From the NCBI GenBank assembly GCA_041946825.1, contig JBHGBD010000023.1, positions 9,835 to 73,834 on the forward strand: a DNA stretch of 64,000 nucleotides, in the 5' to 3' direction. Position 1 is the stretch's first letter. Every line of letters starts with the position of its first letter. The DNA is from CAZTHM01 sp041946825 (GTDB lineage Bacteria; Acidobacteriota; Terriglobia; UBA7540). The notes beneath the pieces were generated by a model. That model ran no database searches. It had not been told where the DNA came from and saw nothing but the letters and a program-made list of their open reading frames with translations. The translations under genes were made by a program, and so were the position numbers. This document shows, piece by piece, positions 34,912 to 43,501 of this stretch.

Positions 34912-35967
34912 ATGGCGATCAAGAGACGTGAATTCCTGAAAACCTCCGCTCAGGGCCTGGCTGTCGCGGCGGCTGCAAGCTCGCCGCTCCTCGCGCCAGC
35001 CGCAGCGGAGCGCAGCGCAACGGAGTTCGCCGAATTCCAGGAAAAGCGCCGCAAGGAATTGTGGGGTTTGCTTGGCGACCTGCCGTGGCAGCACAAGCCC
35101 GGCCCAGCCAGGCTTGCGATCAAAGAGAAGCACGACGGCTATACGCTCGAGCGCCTGATACTCGACTTGAACGGCGTCGAGGCCGTGCCCGCGCTCCTGC
35201 TCGTTCCGGATAAGCTCCGAAGGCCTGCGCCGGGGCTCCTCTACATCCATTGGCACGGTGGGATGTACGATCTTGGCAAGGAGCAACTCCTCCTGGGCGT
35301 TGACGCCCAGCCAGCCTACGCGCCTGTCTGCGCTGAAAAAGGACTCGTGACACTCGCGATCGATAGCTGGTGCTTCGGGGAGCGCAAGCATGCCAAGGTC
35401 GGGAGAACCGGCGAAGAGGACGCGTTCAAGCTGATGCTGTGGCGCGGCCAAGTCCTCTTCGGCATGATGATGCTCGACGAGTTCCGTGCCCTCGACTACC
35501 TCGCCAGCCGGCCCGAAGTTGACGCGAAGCGCCTCGGGGTGTTCGGGATGTCGATGGGCTCGACCAAGGCCTGGTGGTTGGCGGCTCTCGATCCGCGCGT
35601 CAAGCTCTGCCTCGACGTGTGCTGCCTCACCGATTTCGACGAACTCATCAAGGACGACAACCTGAAAGGTCACGGGATTTACTACTTCGTTCCCGGCTTG
35701 CTCAAGCACTTCTCGACCGCGATGATCAATGAGCTCATCGTCCCGCGCCCGCGCCTGAGCGTGAACGGCCGCCAGGACGATTTGACTCCCCCCGCCGGAG
35801 TCGAGAAGGTGCGCGACTACTTGGCGCCCCTTTACCGCAAGTACGGCCGTGAGGTGGACTGCCGCATCGAACTTTTTGATTGCCCCCATACGGAGCTGCC
35901 GGAGATGCGCAAGCTGATACTGGAATGGATGGACAGCTACCTCGCCAGGAAACCGGAAGCGGCATGA
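34912..35967 (+). CDS. Tat-exported alpha/beta hydrolase (acetyl xylan esterase/dienelactone hydrolase-like)
   Basis: The 351-residue protein has an N-terminal twin-arginine signal (KRREFLK, Arg5-Arg6) followed by a hydrophobic Ala-rich segment. The alpha/beta hydrolase domain shows nucleophile Ser214 in GMSMGS, an acid near Asp289/290 (NGRQDDLTP) and His326 (DCPHTELPE). The layout resembles acetyl-xylan and related carbohydrate esterases. ATG 34912 has AGGAG at good spacing. The stop overlaps the NDH-2 start. Confidence 0.85.
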   Translation: MAIKRREFLKTSAQGLAVAAAASSPLLAPAAAERSATEFAEFQEKRRKELWGLLGDLPWQHKPGPARLAIKEKHDGYTLERLILDLNGVEAVPALLLVPDKLRRPAPGLLYIHWHGGMYDLGKEQLLLGVDAQPAYAPVCAEKGLVTLAIDSWCFGERKHAKVGRTGEEDAFKLMLWRGQVLFGMMMLDEFRALDYLASRPEVDAKRLGVFGMSMGSTKAWWLAALDPRVKLCLDVCCLTDFDELIKDDNLKGHGIYYFVPGLLKHFSTAMINELIVPRPRLSVNGRQDDLTPPAGVEKVRDYLAPLYRKYGREVDCRIELFDCPHTELPEMRKLILEWMDSYLARKPEAA

Positions 35968-37253
35968 ACCAGCCGGGTGCTTCTTCCAGCCTGCCTCACG
36001 TTGTTATTGTCGGCGCCGGATTCGGCGGGCTATACGCCGCCAAGGCACTGAGGCGCGCGCCGGTTAAGGTGACGGTCATTGACCGGCGCAATCATCACTT
36101 GTTTCAGCCGCTGTTGTACCAGGTGGCGACGGCGGGCCTCTCTCCCGGCGACATCGCTTACCCGATTCGCGCGGTCCTGCGCCGCCAGGAAAACACGCGG
36201 GTGCTGCTGGCGGACGTGGTCGCGGCGGACTTGAAATCGCGCAAAGTCATCCTGCGGGATGGCGATCTCGAATACGATTATCTAATCCTGGCGACCGGCG
36301 CACGCCACGCCTATTTCGGGCACACCGACTGGGAGAAGTGGGCGCCCGGGCTCAAGAGCCTGGAAGACGCCCTGGAGATGCGCCGCCGGATTCTCCTGGC
36401 CTTCGAGCGGGCCGAGCGCGAATTTTACGAAGCGCGACGCCGCGCGTTCTTGACCTTTGTCGTGGTGGGCGCGGGCCCGACGGGAGTCGAACTGGCCGGG
36501 GCCATCGCTGAGATCGCCCGCCGCGTGATGGTCCGCGATTTCCGCGCCATCGATCCCCGCGAGGCACGGATTATCCTGATCGAGGCGGGGCCGCGCATCC
36601 TTCCCACCTACCCTGAAGATCTCTCCGCGAAAGCCGAAGTGTCGCTGCGGAAACTGGGCGTCGAGGTCTGGAAGAATTCCCCGGTGACGTCGGTTGGCCC
36701 GGCTGGCGTCACGGCAGGCGGGTCCGAGGTCCCTGCCGCAACGGCGCTTTGGGCTGCAGGCGTTGCCGCGTCACCTTTGGCCCAGTCGCTGGGGGTCAAG
36801 CTGGACCGGGCCGGCCGTGTGCTGGTCGAGCCTGACCTCACAGCCCCCGGCCACCCTGAGGTTTTCGTCATCGGGGACCTGGCGGCGCTCGCGGACGCCG
36901 GCGGCAAGCCTTTGCCGGGCGTCGCCCCGGTGGCCATCCAGCAGGGCCGTCACGCCGCGCGGAACGTCCTTCGGGCCTGCCAGGGGTTGGTGCATCAGCC
37001 CTTCCGCTATTTTGACAAGGGAAATCTCGCCACCATCGGCCGTGCCGCCGGAGTGGCGGACCTGGGCTCGATCAAGTTCTCGGGCTTCATGGCCTGGATC
37101 ACCTGGCTGTGCGTCCACATCTTCTTCCTAATCGGTTTCCGCAACCGGTTCATCGTCCTGTTCGAGTGGGCGTGGGCCTACTTCACTTTCCAACGCGGAG
37201 CGCGGCTCATTACGGGCGACATCGACGGCCGGCCACCGGGGCCCGCCGGGTGA
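35964..37253 (+). CDS. ndh: Type II NADH dehydrogenase (NDH-2)
   Basis: The 429-residue flavoprotein has an FAD-binding motif VVIVGAGFGGLYAAK near the N-terminus, a second Rossmann motif VVVGAGPTGVELAG near residue 168 for NADH, and hydrophobic C-terminal segments (about 375-415) that anchor it to the membrane. It passes electrons from NADH to quinone without proton pumping. ATG 35964 overlaps the esterase stop by 4 nt; the longer open frame from 35880 lies within the esterase gene. Confidence 0.92.
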   Translation: MNQPGASSSLPHVVIVGAGFGGLYAAKALRRAPVKVTVIDRRNHHLFQPLLYQVATAGLSPGDIAYPIRAVLRRQENTRVLLADVVAADLKSRKVILRDGDLEYDYLILATGARHAYFGHTDWEKWAPGLKSLEDALEMRRRILLAFERAEREFYEARRRAFLTFVVVGAGPTGVELAGAIAEIARRVMVRDFRAIDPREARIILIEAGPRILPTYPEDLSAKAEVSLRKLGVEVWKNSPVTSVGPAGVTAGGSEVPAATALWAAGVAASPLAQSLGVKLDRAGRVLVEPDLTAPGHPEVFVIGDLAALADAGGKPLPGVAPVAIQQGRHAARNVLRACQGLVHQPFRYFDKGNLATIGRAAGVADLGSIKFSGFMAWITWLCVHIFFLIGFRNRFIVLFEWAWAYFTFQRGARLITGDIDGRPPGPAG

Positions 37254-37604
37254 CTTTTGAGAAGGGTTATTTGCCAGACGCCTACCCCCACCTATAGGGT
37301 GACCCCCTGAAAAAAACCCAGAATCTTGTGGTTTTTCTCTTTACAAGCCCTTTCCTTCGTGCTAGTTTTTCCCTGATGTTACGGGGATCCTCGCGTCAGC
37401 CATACCTTTTGCGCCAGATGGCATGACGGGGTCTAGAGAAGTAGGGTTCAGGCAACTGCGTCCTTCGCCGTGGCGGCGAAACCAACCGGAGATTTGCCCG
37501 GCAGGTTGTTTTGTCCCCAGCCAGACTCCGTGTTTGCTGTGGTGTCCTGAAATTGACGGCATTGAGGGATTGCGCGGTGGTGGTCTGCTCGGGAGGGTTG
37601 CGAA
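37254..37604. other. 351-nt intergenic region between ndh and smc
   Basis: It holds a candidate promoter (37340-37368) and a long untranslated stretch before the smc GTG. I see no tRNA, terminator with T-run, or convincing small ORF; the function of the roughly 230-nt leader is unclear. Confidence 0.5.
37340..37368 (+). promoter_or_regulatory. Candidate promoter for smc
   Basis: TTTACA (37340-37345) and TAGTTT (37363-37368) are 17 nt apart, with the GTGC extension before the -10 also seen upstream of gcvT and the first ECF gene. It would give a leader of about 230 nt. Confidence 0.4.
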
Positions 37605-40600
37605 GTGTATAAACTGAAACGCGTCGAACTGCTCGGCTTCAAATCATTCGCCGACAAAACCCGCTTGGACTTCGCCGACGGCATCGCCGCCGTCGTAGGA
37701 CCGAACGGCTGCGGCAAATCGAACCTGTCGGACGCCATCAGCTGGGTGCTGGGCGAGCAGAGCGCGCGGTCGCTGCGCGGCGAGCGCATGGCCGATGTGA
37801 TCTTCAACGGCACGAGTGCTCGCCCACAGACCGGCATGGCGGAAGTTAGCCTGACCCTGATCGATCCCGAATACACACAAGCCGGCGAGGGACTGGAGAC
37901 CGAAGACCTCTTTGCCGAAAATTCTGAAGCCGAAATCCCGGCTGACGCTGAGGCAACACCCTCCAATGGCAACAGCGCCGCGACAGTCGCACGCCCGGCG
38001 GCGCTCAAGCATCGCTCAGGCGAGATCATGGTTACGCGCCGCTTGTTCCGCTCCGGCGAGAGCGAATACCTCATCAACGGCGAACTCTGCCGCCTGCGCG
38101 ACATCCAGGACCTCTTCATGGGCACGGGCCTCGGTCCCGAGTCTTACGCCATCATCGAGCAGGGGCGCATCGGGCAGATCCTGAGCTCCAAGCCTTCCGA
38201 CCGCCGGTTGATTATCGAAGAAGCCGCGGGCGTCTCGAAATTCAAGACGCGCAAGCGGCTGGCGGAAGCGAAGCTGGAATCTTCCAAGCTGAACCTCAGC
38301 CGCATCACCGACATCCTCGAAGAAGTCACCAAGCAGGTGAACTCGCTCAAGCGCCAGGCATCGAAGGCGCGGCGCTATCGCGAGATGCACGAGGAATTGC
38401 GCGGGCGGTTGAAGATCGTTCTGACCTGCCGCTTGATGACGCTCGAAGCTGAATGCCAGCGCCTGCGCGAGGAGTCGGCGGCGCTGCAGTCCGCCTGCGC
38501 CGAGGCCGCGCAGCGGCTGGAGGAGATTGACCACGAGCAAAGAACCGCGGCCGCGCGTCACGACGAGCTGGAAAGCCTGCTGACCGGACTGCGCGAGACG
38601 ATCGCTCAGGGCGAGCTCGAACGCGAGCGATTGAACTCGCGCCTCGAGCAAGTGCGCCAGCAGATCTCGAGCCTGGAAGCGCGTGGCGTGGAAGCCACCG
38701 CCGAGGGCCAGGCGCTTCAAGGGCAACTCGTCGTTCTCGAGCAGGCGGCCGAAGCCCAGTCGCAGCGGGCTGCACAGCTCCAGCTCGATTGGACGGCGGC
38801 GCAGGAAGCGGTGCGGCAATTGCTGGCGCGGCAGGAAGAATTGAACAGTCAGCTCATGCACGGCGAAAGCGCGGTCGAGACTTGCCGGCAAGCTCTGCTC
38901 GGCGCCGTAAGCCAACTGGCGGAGCTGCGCAACCAGCTTGTGCAGGCCGAGGAGATGGGCCTGGCGCTTGACCGCCAGGTAGCGCGCGCCCGCTCGGAAG
39001 GCGACGCGGTCGAGCAGGAACATCAGCGCCTGGCGAGCGAACTCGAAGCCTTCGGACAGGCGCAAGAGCGCGATCAGGGCGCGTTGGCCGGGCTGGCGCG
39101 CTCGGTCGAGGAAACCACCGCCGCGCTCGAGCAGGCCCGCGCCGAGCAGGTCACGCGCCGCGCAGAAGCCGAAAATCTTCGCCAGGAGGTTTCCGGCGCG
39201 CAGGCGCGCAAGCAGGCGCTCGAGGAATCGCTGGCGCGGCACGCTTATTCCACCGAAAGCGTGCGACGCCTGCTTTCCGGCAACGGCTCGGGCAATGGCA
39301 ACGGCTTTCATCCACTCGGCGTGCTGGCAGATTTCGTGGAAGTCGCCGCCGGCTACGAAGAAGTCGTGGAGGATTTCCTCAAGACCGAACTGGAGTGCGT
39401 GGTCGTCGAGCGCCACGAAGACGCGCGCTCGGGAATCTCGCTGCTCAAGAGTGAAGGCACGGGCCGCTCGACGTTCTTCGTTACGCACATCCCTTCCAAC
39501 GGCCATTCGAATGGCGAGCACGACGCGCAGGTCCGCGGCGCGCGCGGCGTGGTCGCGCCGGTGCGGGATCTGGTGCGATTCGAATCGCGGCTGGGTTTGA
39601 ACGGCGACATGGCTCTTCCGGCACTCGCCAGCGCCTACGTCGTGGAAAGCACGGAAGCCGCCGAACAATTGGCGGGCGAGTTCCCCGAGTGCCACTTCTT
39701 GACCCCCAGCGGCGAGCACTTTCACCATCGCCTGGTGGCGGGGGGCAAGGGTAAGAGCGCGGGGCCACTGGCGCTCCGGCGCGATTTTCGCGAGCTGGAA
39801 CGCCGCCTGGTGGAACTGGAAGCGCAACTGCAATCCGCAGAAGACGCCCTATTCGAGGTGACGGCGCGCGTGGGAAGGCTGGAAGGTGACCTCCGCCGCC
39901 TGAGCACCGAGAAAACCGAGGCGGAGAAGAAAGCCGTCCTCGCCGACGAGAAGGTACGGCAGACACGCGAGGCGTTCGATCGCACGAGGGAGCGGTTGAA
40001 GCTGCTGCGCGATGAGGCGGCGACGCTCGAAGTTGAGCGGCAAGCGAACCAAGCGCGCCAGGCGGAACTTCGATCCCAGCTTGACGCTTCCGCGACCGAC
40101 CGCGCGCAACGCGAGGAAGAACTCAGCGCTAAGACGAACGAAGTCCGCGAGCTGCGCGTTCAGATTGACAAGGTTAGCCAGGAACTGCTGGAAGCTCAGA
40201 CCCGCGCCGGAATGCTGGAGGAGCGCCTCCGCGCCCTTGAAGCCGAACGGACACGGTTGAACGAGCGGATCGAGGAAATCCGCGGGCGCCGAGCCCGGCT
40301 GGACGAGCAGATCCACAGCTGGGCGGGAGAGCGCGGATTTCTCGCCCAGGAATCGAAAGAGAATCGCACACGACTGGCGGCGCTCGATCAGGAGCAAATC
40401 GCGGCGCGCGAAAGGCAGCGCTTGCTCGACGAAGAGTCGCACAATGTGCGCGCCCGGCGCGACGAGCTGAGCCCACTGCTCGATAGCTTGCGTGCCGAGC
40501 TCGACGCCCGCCGCGAGAAGCGCTCCGAGACGGAAGTCACGCTGGCCCGCGCCGAATCCGACCGCAACCATCACGTCGAGCAATGTCGCCAGGAACTACA

Positions 40601-41342
40601 TGCCGAGCCCGAAGCGCTGGTTGCGGAGCTGGCGCCGGAGCGGAAGCTCGAAGGCGAAGCCCTGGTGGCCGCCGAGGAGCAGGTGCGCGACCTCAAGACG
40701 CGTATCGAGAATCTCGGCCCCGTCAACATGATGGCGCTCGAAGAACTTCAGGAAGCCGAGGAGCGGTATACGTTTCTCGAGACTCAGCGCCAGGACCTGC
40801 TGGCCTCAATCGAAGACACCGCGCAGGCTATTAAGGAGATCGATCAGGTTTCGCGCCAGCAATTCCTCGAGGCTTTCAAGGCGATTAACGCTTACTTCGC
40901 CGAGTCATTCCGGACGCTTTTCGGCGGCGGGATCGGCGAGATGCGTCTGAGCGACGAAGGCGACGCCGACAGCGGGATCGACATGGTGGCACAGCCGCCC
41001 GGCAAGCGCCTGCAAAACGTCCTGCTGCTCTCGGGTGGCGAGAAGGCGTTGACGGCGCTGGCGCTGCTGATCGCGCTTTTCCGCTACACGCCCAGTCCCT
41101 TCTGCATCCTCGACGAGGTGGATGCGCCCCTCGACGAGTCGAACGTGGACCGGTTCACGCGCATGATCCAGGCAATGAGCCGGCACACGCAGTTCATCCT
41201 CATCACGCACAACAAGCGCACCATGGAAATCGCGCAAGTGATGTATGGCGTGACGATGGAGGATCCCGGCGTCTCGAAGTTGGTCTCCGTGCGCTTTGAC
41301 GAAGTGGAACGCGAATCCGAAGCGGTAGCCGTGCCGGTGTGA
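37605..41342 (+). CDS. smc: Chromosome segregation ATPase SMC
   Basis: The 1245-residue protein has N-terminal Walker A GPNGCGKS (32-39) and Q-loop region, two long coiled coils, a hinge (about 550-730, with LGVLADFVEV and GGKGKSAGPLALRR), and the C-terminal signature LLSGGEKALTA (about 1141) with Walker B CILDEVDAPLD. It loops DNA with ScpA and ScpB to organise the chromosome. An acidic, low-complexity insertion of about 40 residues (around 95-140) splits the N-terminal ATPase lobe before the MVTRRLFRSGESEYL strand, which is not present in B. subtilis SMC. GTG start. Confidence 0.95.
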   Translation: MYKLKRVELLGFKSFADKTRLDFADGIAAVVGPNGCGKSNLSDAISWVLGEQSARSLRGERMADVIFNGTSARPQTGMAEVSLTLIDPEYTQAGEGLETEDLFAENSEAEIPADAEATPSNGNSAATVARPAALKHRSGEIMVTRRLFRSGESEYLINGELCRLRDIQDLFMGTGLGPESYAIIEQGRIGQILSSKPSDRRLIIEEAAGVSKFKTRKRLAEAKLESSKLNLSRITDILEEVTKQVNSLKRQASKARRYREMHEELRGRLKIVLTCRLMTLEAECQRLREESAALQSACAEAAQRLEEIDHEQRTAAARHDELESLLTGLRETIAQGELERERLNSRLEQVRQQISSLEARGVEATAEGQALQGQLVVLEQAAEAQSQRAAQLQLDWTAAQEAVRQLLARQEELNSQLMHGESAVETCRQALLGAVSQLAELRNQLVQAEEMGLALDRQVARARSEGDAVEQEHQRLASELEAFGQAQERDQGALAGLARSVEETTAALEQARAEQVTRRAEAENLRQEVSGAQARKQALEESLARHAYSTESVRRLLSGNGSGNGNGFHPLGVLADFVEVAAGYEEVVEDFLKTELECVVVERHEDARSGISLLKSEGTGRSTFFVTHIPSNGHSNGEHDAQVRGARGVVAPVRDLVRFESRLGLNGDMALPALASAYVVESTEAAEQLAGEFPECHFLTPSGEHFHHRLVAGGKGKSAGPLALRRDFRELERRLVELEAQLQSAEDALFEVTARVGRLEGDLRRLSTEKTEAEKKAVLADEKVRQTREAFDRTRERLKLLRDEAATLEVERQANQARQAELRSQLDASATDRAQREEELSAKTNEVRELRVQIDKVSQELLEAQTRAGMLEERLRALEAERTRLNERIEEIRGRRARLDEQIHSWAGERGFLAQESKENRTRLAALDQEQIAARERQRLLDEESHNVRARRDELSPLLDSLRAELDARREKRSETEVTLARAESDRNHHVEQCRQELHAEPEALVAELAPERKLEGEALVAAEEQVRDLKTRIENLGPVNMMALEELQEAEERYTFLETQRQDLLASIEDTAQAIKEIDQVSRQQFLEAFKAINAYFAESFRTLFGGGIGEMRLSDEGDADSGIDMVAQPPGKRLQNVLLLSGGEKALTALALLIALFRYTPSPFCILDEVDAPLDESNVDRFTRMIQAMSRHTQFILITHNKRTMEIAQVMYGVTMEDPGVSKLVSVRFDEVERESEAVAVPV

Positions 41343-41348
41343 GGTAGC

Positions 41349-41366
41349 GGCGGGCTTAGGCCCGCC
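41349..41366. terminator. GGCGGGC hairpin after smc
   Basis: GGCGGGC (41349-41355) and GCCCGCC (41360-41366) pair perfectly over a 4-nt loop, 6 nt after the smc stop. No T-run follows, so termination would be weak; the sequence resembles repetitive intergenic palindromes. Confidence 0.45.
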
Positions 41367-41517
41367 ATTCCGCCATTCCGCCGTCGCGCGGAGCGAAACA
41401 TGCCGGGCTGGAGGCCGCCGTTACACTCTCTCACTTCGTTTGTCAAGCGATTCTCTCCCGAGCGCGAGGATAAGATTGCTCCGCTGATTTGTGCGAAAAA
41501 CCTTTCCGCTTTTTCCG

Positions 41518-41545
41518 TTGACAAGTCTCTCTGTTGTTCTAGAAT
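41518..41545 (+). promoter_or_regulatory. Sigma-70 promoter for purC-cvpA-fis-like
   Basis: TTGACA (41518-41523) and TAGAAT (41540-41545) have a 16-nt spacer. Transcription would begin about 11 nt before the purC ATG; no ribosome-binding site is visible, so the mRNA may be nearly leaderless. Confidence 0.65.
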
Positions 41546-41563
41546 GTCCCTTCCTAAATCACC

Positions 41564-42472
41564 ATGACCCCCAAAACTCATCCGTCCATCATTCGCGAAA
41601 CAAATTTGCCCGGCGTCAAATTGCACTCGCGCGGAAAGGTCCGCGACGTGTACGAGGTTGACCCTGACACGCTGCTCATTATCGCCACGGACCGGCTGTC
41701 GGCCTTCGACGTGGTGATGAATGAGGGCATTCCCGACAAGGGCCGAGTGCTGACGCAGTTGTCGGTCTTCTGGTTCAACTTCTTCCGCAACGCCGTGCCG
41801 AGCCATTTCCTCACCGCCAACGTCGCCGAATATCCCAAGGCCCTCCAATCCTTCGGCGACCAACTGGAGGGTCGCTCGATGCTGGTGAAGAAATCGCAGC
41901 CCTTCCCCGTCGAGTGCGTGGCGCGCGGCTATCTGGCCGGGTCAGGATGGAAGGACTACCGAGCCACGGGCGCAGTGTGCGGCGTGAAACTGCCCGCGGG
42001 CCTGACGGAATCGGCCAAGCTCGAGCAACCCATCTTCACGCCCGCCACCAAGGCGCAGACCGGACACGATGAAAACATCACCTGGGAGCAAACGGTCGAG
42101 ATTGTGGGCCAAAGGACGGCTGAGAAGCTGCGCGACCTGACGCTCGACCTCTACTGCCGGGCGCGCGAGTACGCCGAGCAAAGGGGTATTCTGATCGCCG
42201 ACACCAAATTCGAGTGGGGCACGCGCGACGGCGAACTCCTGCTGATCGACGAGGCGCTCACGCCCGATTCCTCACGCTTCTGGCCGAAGGAGGGATACCA
42301 GCCGGGCCGACCGCAGCCGTCGTTCGACAAACAGTTTGTGCGCGACTACCTAGAATCGTTGCGCTGGGGGAAGCAGCCTCCTCCGCCGCCGCTTCCGGCG
42401 GACGTGGTGGACAAAACCAGCGCGAAATATCGCGAAGCTTATCGCCTGCTGACTGGTCACAAGCTCAACTAG
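41564..42472 (+). CDS. purC: SAICAR synthetase
   Basis: The 302-residue enzyme of purine synthesis joins CAIR and aspartate. Recognised stretches include RGKVRDVYEV, IATDRLSAFDVVM, and VECVARGYLAGSGWKDY. The length is that of the longer, yeast-like PurC group rather than the 240-residue enterobacterial form. It is the first gene of a three-gene set with cvpA (26 nt later) and a Fis-type HTH gene. Confidence 0.93.
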   Translation: MTPKTHPSIIRETNLPGVKLHSRGKVRDVYEVDPDTLLIIATDRLSAFDVVMNEGIPDKGRVLTQLSVFWFNFFRNAVPSHFLTANVAEYPKALQSFGDQLEGRSMLVKKSQPFPVECVARGYLAGSGWKDYRATGAVCGVKLPAGLTESAKLEQPIFTPATKAQTGHDENITWEQTVEIVGQRTAEKLRDLTLDLYCRAREYAEQRGILIADTKFEWGTRDGELLLIDEALTPDSSRFWPKEGYQPGRPQPSFDKQFVRDYLESLRWGKQPPPPPLPADVVDKTSAKYREAYRLLTGHKLN

Positions 42473-42498
42473 AACTTTGCCGCCTCGACCGAAGCGCC

Positions 42499-43050
42499 AT
42501 GGGGGGATGGAACTGGCTCGACTGGGTTCTGGCCGGAACGGTCATCGCTTCGGTGGTGGCGGCCTTACTGAAGGGTTTCGTCCGGGAATTGATCGCGCTG
42601 GCGGCGCTGGTCGCGGCCGTGGTGGTGGCGGCGCTCGGTTACACGCGCGCTGGCCTCTGGTTCGAGGACCTGACGCGGTCGCACGAAGTTGCGCTGGGTA
42701 TGGGTTTTCTCAGCCTCTTCGTGGGGACGCTCATCCTCGGTGCACTGGTTTCGGCGTTGGCGAAGCGGCTCATCAAGACCGCCGGATTGCAGTGGTTCGA
42801 CCGTTTCCTGGGTGCTATTTTCGGCCTGGTGCGCGGGATGGCGATCGATTGCATCCTACTGATAAGCTTGCTGGCGTTCAACCTGAAGCCGGAAGCCGTC
42901 CAGCGCTCGTTGCTCGCGCCCTACGTCAGCGCGGGAGCAAGGGTGCTTGTCTGGATGATGCCCGGCGACCTGAAGGCGGAATTCCAGGCCGGCTACGAGC
43001 GCTTCCACCAGGCGCTGATCGAGACGGACAAGAAGGCGACGAAGAAATAG
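42499..43050 (+). CDS. cvpA: CvpA-family membrane protein
   Basis: The 183-residue protein has four hydrophobic segments and the CvpA/colicin V production pattern (DWVLAGTVIASVVAALLKGFVRELIALAALVAAV in outline, and GLVRGMAIDCI). CvpA proteins are inner-membrane proteins with roles in envelope stress. Association with purine genes is known in enterobacteria (cvpA-purF). The ATG at 42499 is preferred; the frame is open upstream into purC. Confidence 0.82.
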   Translation: MGGWNWLDWVLAGTVIASVVAALLKGFVRELIALAALVAAVVVAALGYTRAGLWFEDLTRSHEVALGMGFLSLFVGTLILGALVSALAKRLIKTAGLQWFDRFLGAIFGLVRGMAIDCILLISLLAFNLKPEAVQRSLLAPYVSAGARVLVWMMPGDLKAEFQAGYERFHQALIETDKKATKK

Positions 43051-43090
43051 CCGTGGACGCGGGGCAATTCCCACGGCCCGGAGTTCAAAC

Positions 43091-43321
43091 GTGAAAGAGA
43101 AACTCGACGCGCTCATCGACCAGATGGTAGACCACCAAATCGACTACGAAGACGCCGTGGGCGAGTTCGAGAAGCGTTTCATCCGCCGTGTGCTCGAGAA
43201 ATCGAACGGCAACCAGTCGAAAGCCGCCAAGACTCTCGGCATCCACCGCAACACGTTAAGCCGCAAGATCGAAGAGCTGGGGCTTGACCACCAGCCGCGC
43301 CGCCGGCGCTCCAGCCGCTAG
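43091..43321 (+). CDS. Small Fis-type helix-turn-helix protein
   Basis: The 76-residue protein ends in a Fis-family DNA-binding helix-turn-helix (GNQSKAAKTLGIHRNTLSRKIEELGL in outline), as found at the C-terminus of NtrC-like activators and in Fis. The N-terminal half, like Fis, is a helical dimerisation region. The Arg-rich tail follows. It may be a nucleoid-type or stand-alone regulator, co-transcribed with purC and cvpA. Confidence 0.82.
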   Translation: MKEKLDALIDQMVDHQIDYEDAVGEFEKRFIRRVLEKSNGNQSKAAKTLGIHRNTLSRKIEELGLDHQPRRRRSSR

Positions 43322-43413
43322 CAGGGCCTCAATCTATCCTTTCAAGCAGTTGTTCCGCCCCCACTGCGCCCCGAATGTCACCATCCTGGTTTTGAGGCGA
43401 CCCGCCTCTCCCC

Positions 43414-43452
43414 AAAAAAACGAAGGCCGCAAGGCACCCGCCTTGCGGCCTT
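43414..43452 (-). terminator. Strong rho-independent terminator
   Basis: A perfect 13-bp stem (43423-43435 with 43440-43452) and a 4-nt loop lie in the convergent gap. The adjacent A-run at 43414-43420 becomes a seven-U run on the minus-strand transcript, so it terminates the TPR gene; the plus-strand purC unit reads the same stem without a good U-run. Confidence 0.85.
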
Positions 43453-43501
43453 ATACAAGGAATATAACCTTAATTTACTTATTATACATTTTGCGCGAAA
43501 C

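Noticed and set aside
34870..35889. 339-codon minus-strand open frame
   Set aside because: Antisense shadow of the Tat-exported esterase, which has its triad and signal peptide.
38016..39833. 605-codon open frame on the minus strand
   Set aside because: It lies antisense to smc; high GC at third positions keeps the reverse strand open. The smc protein has full conserved motifs, the antisense product has none.
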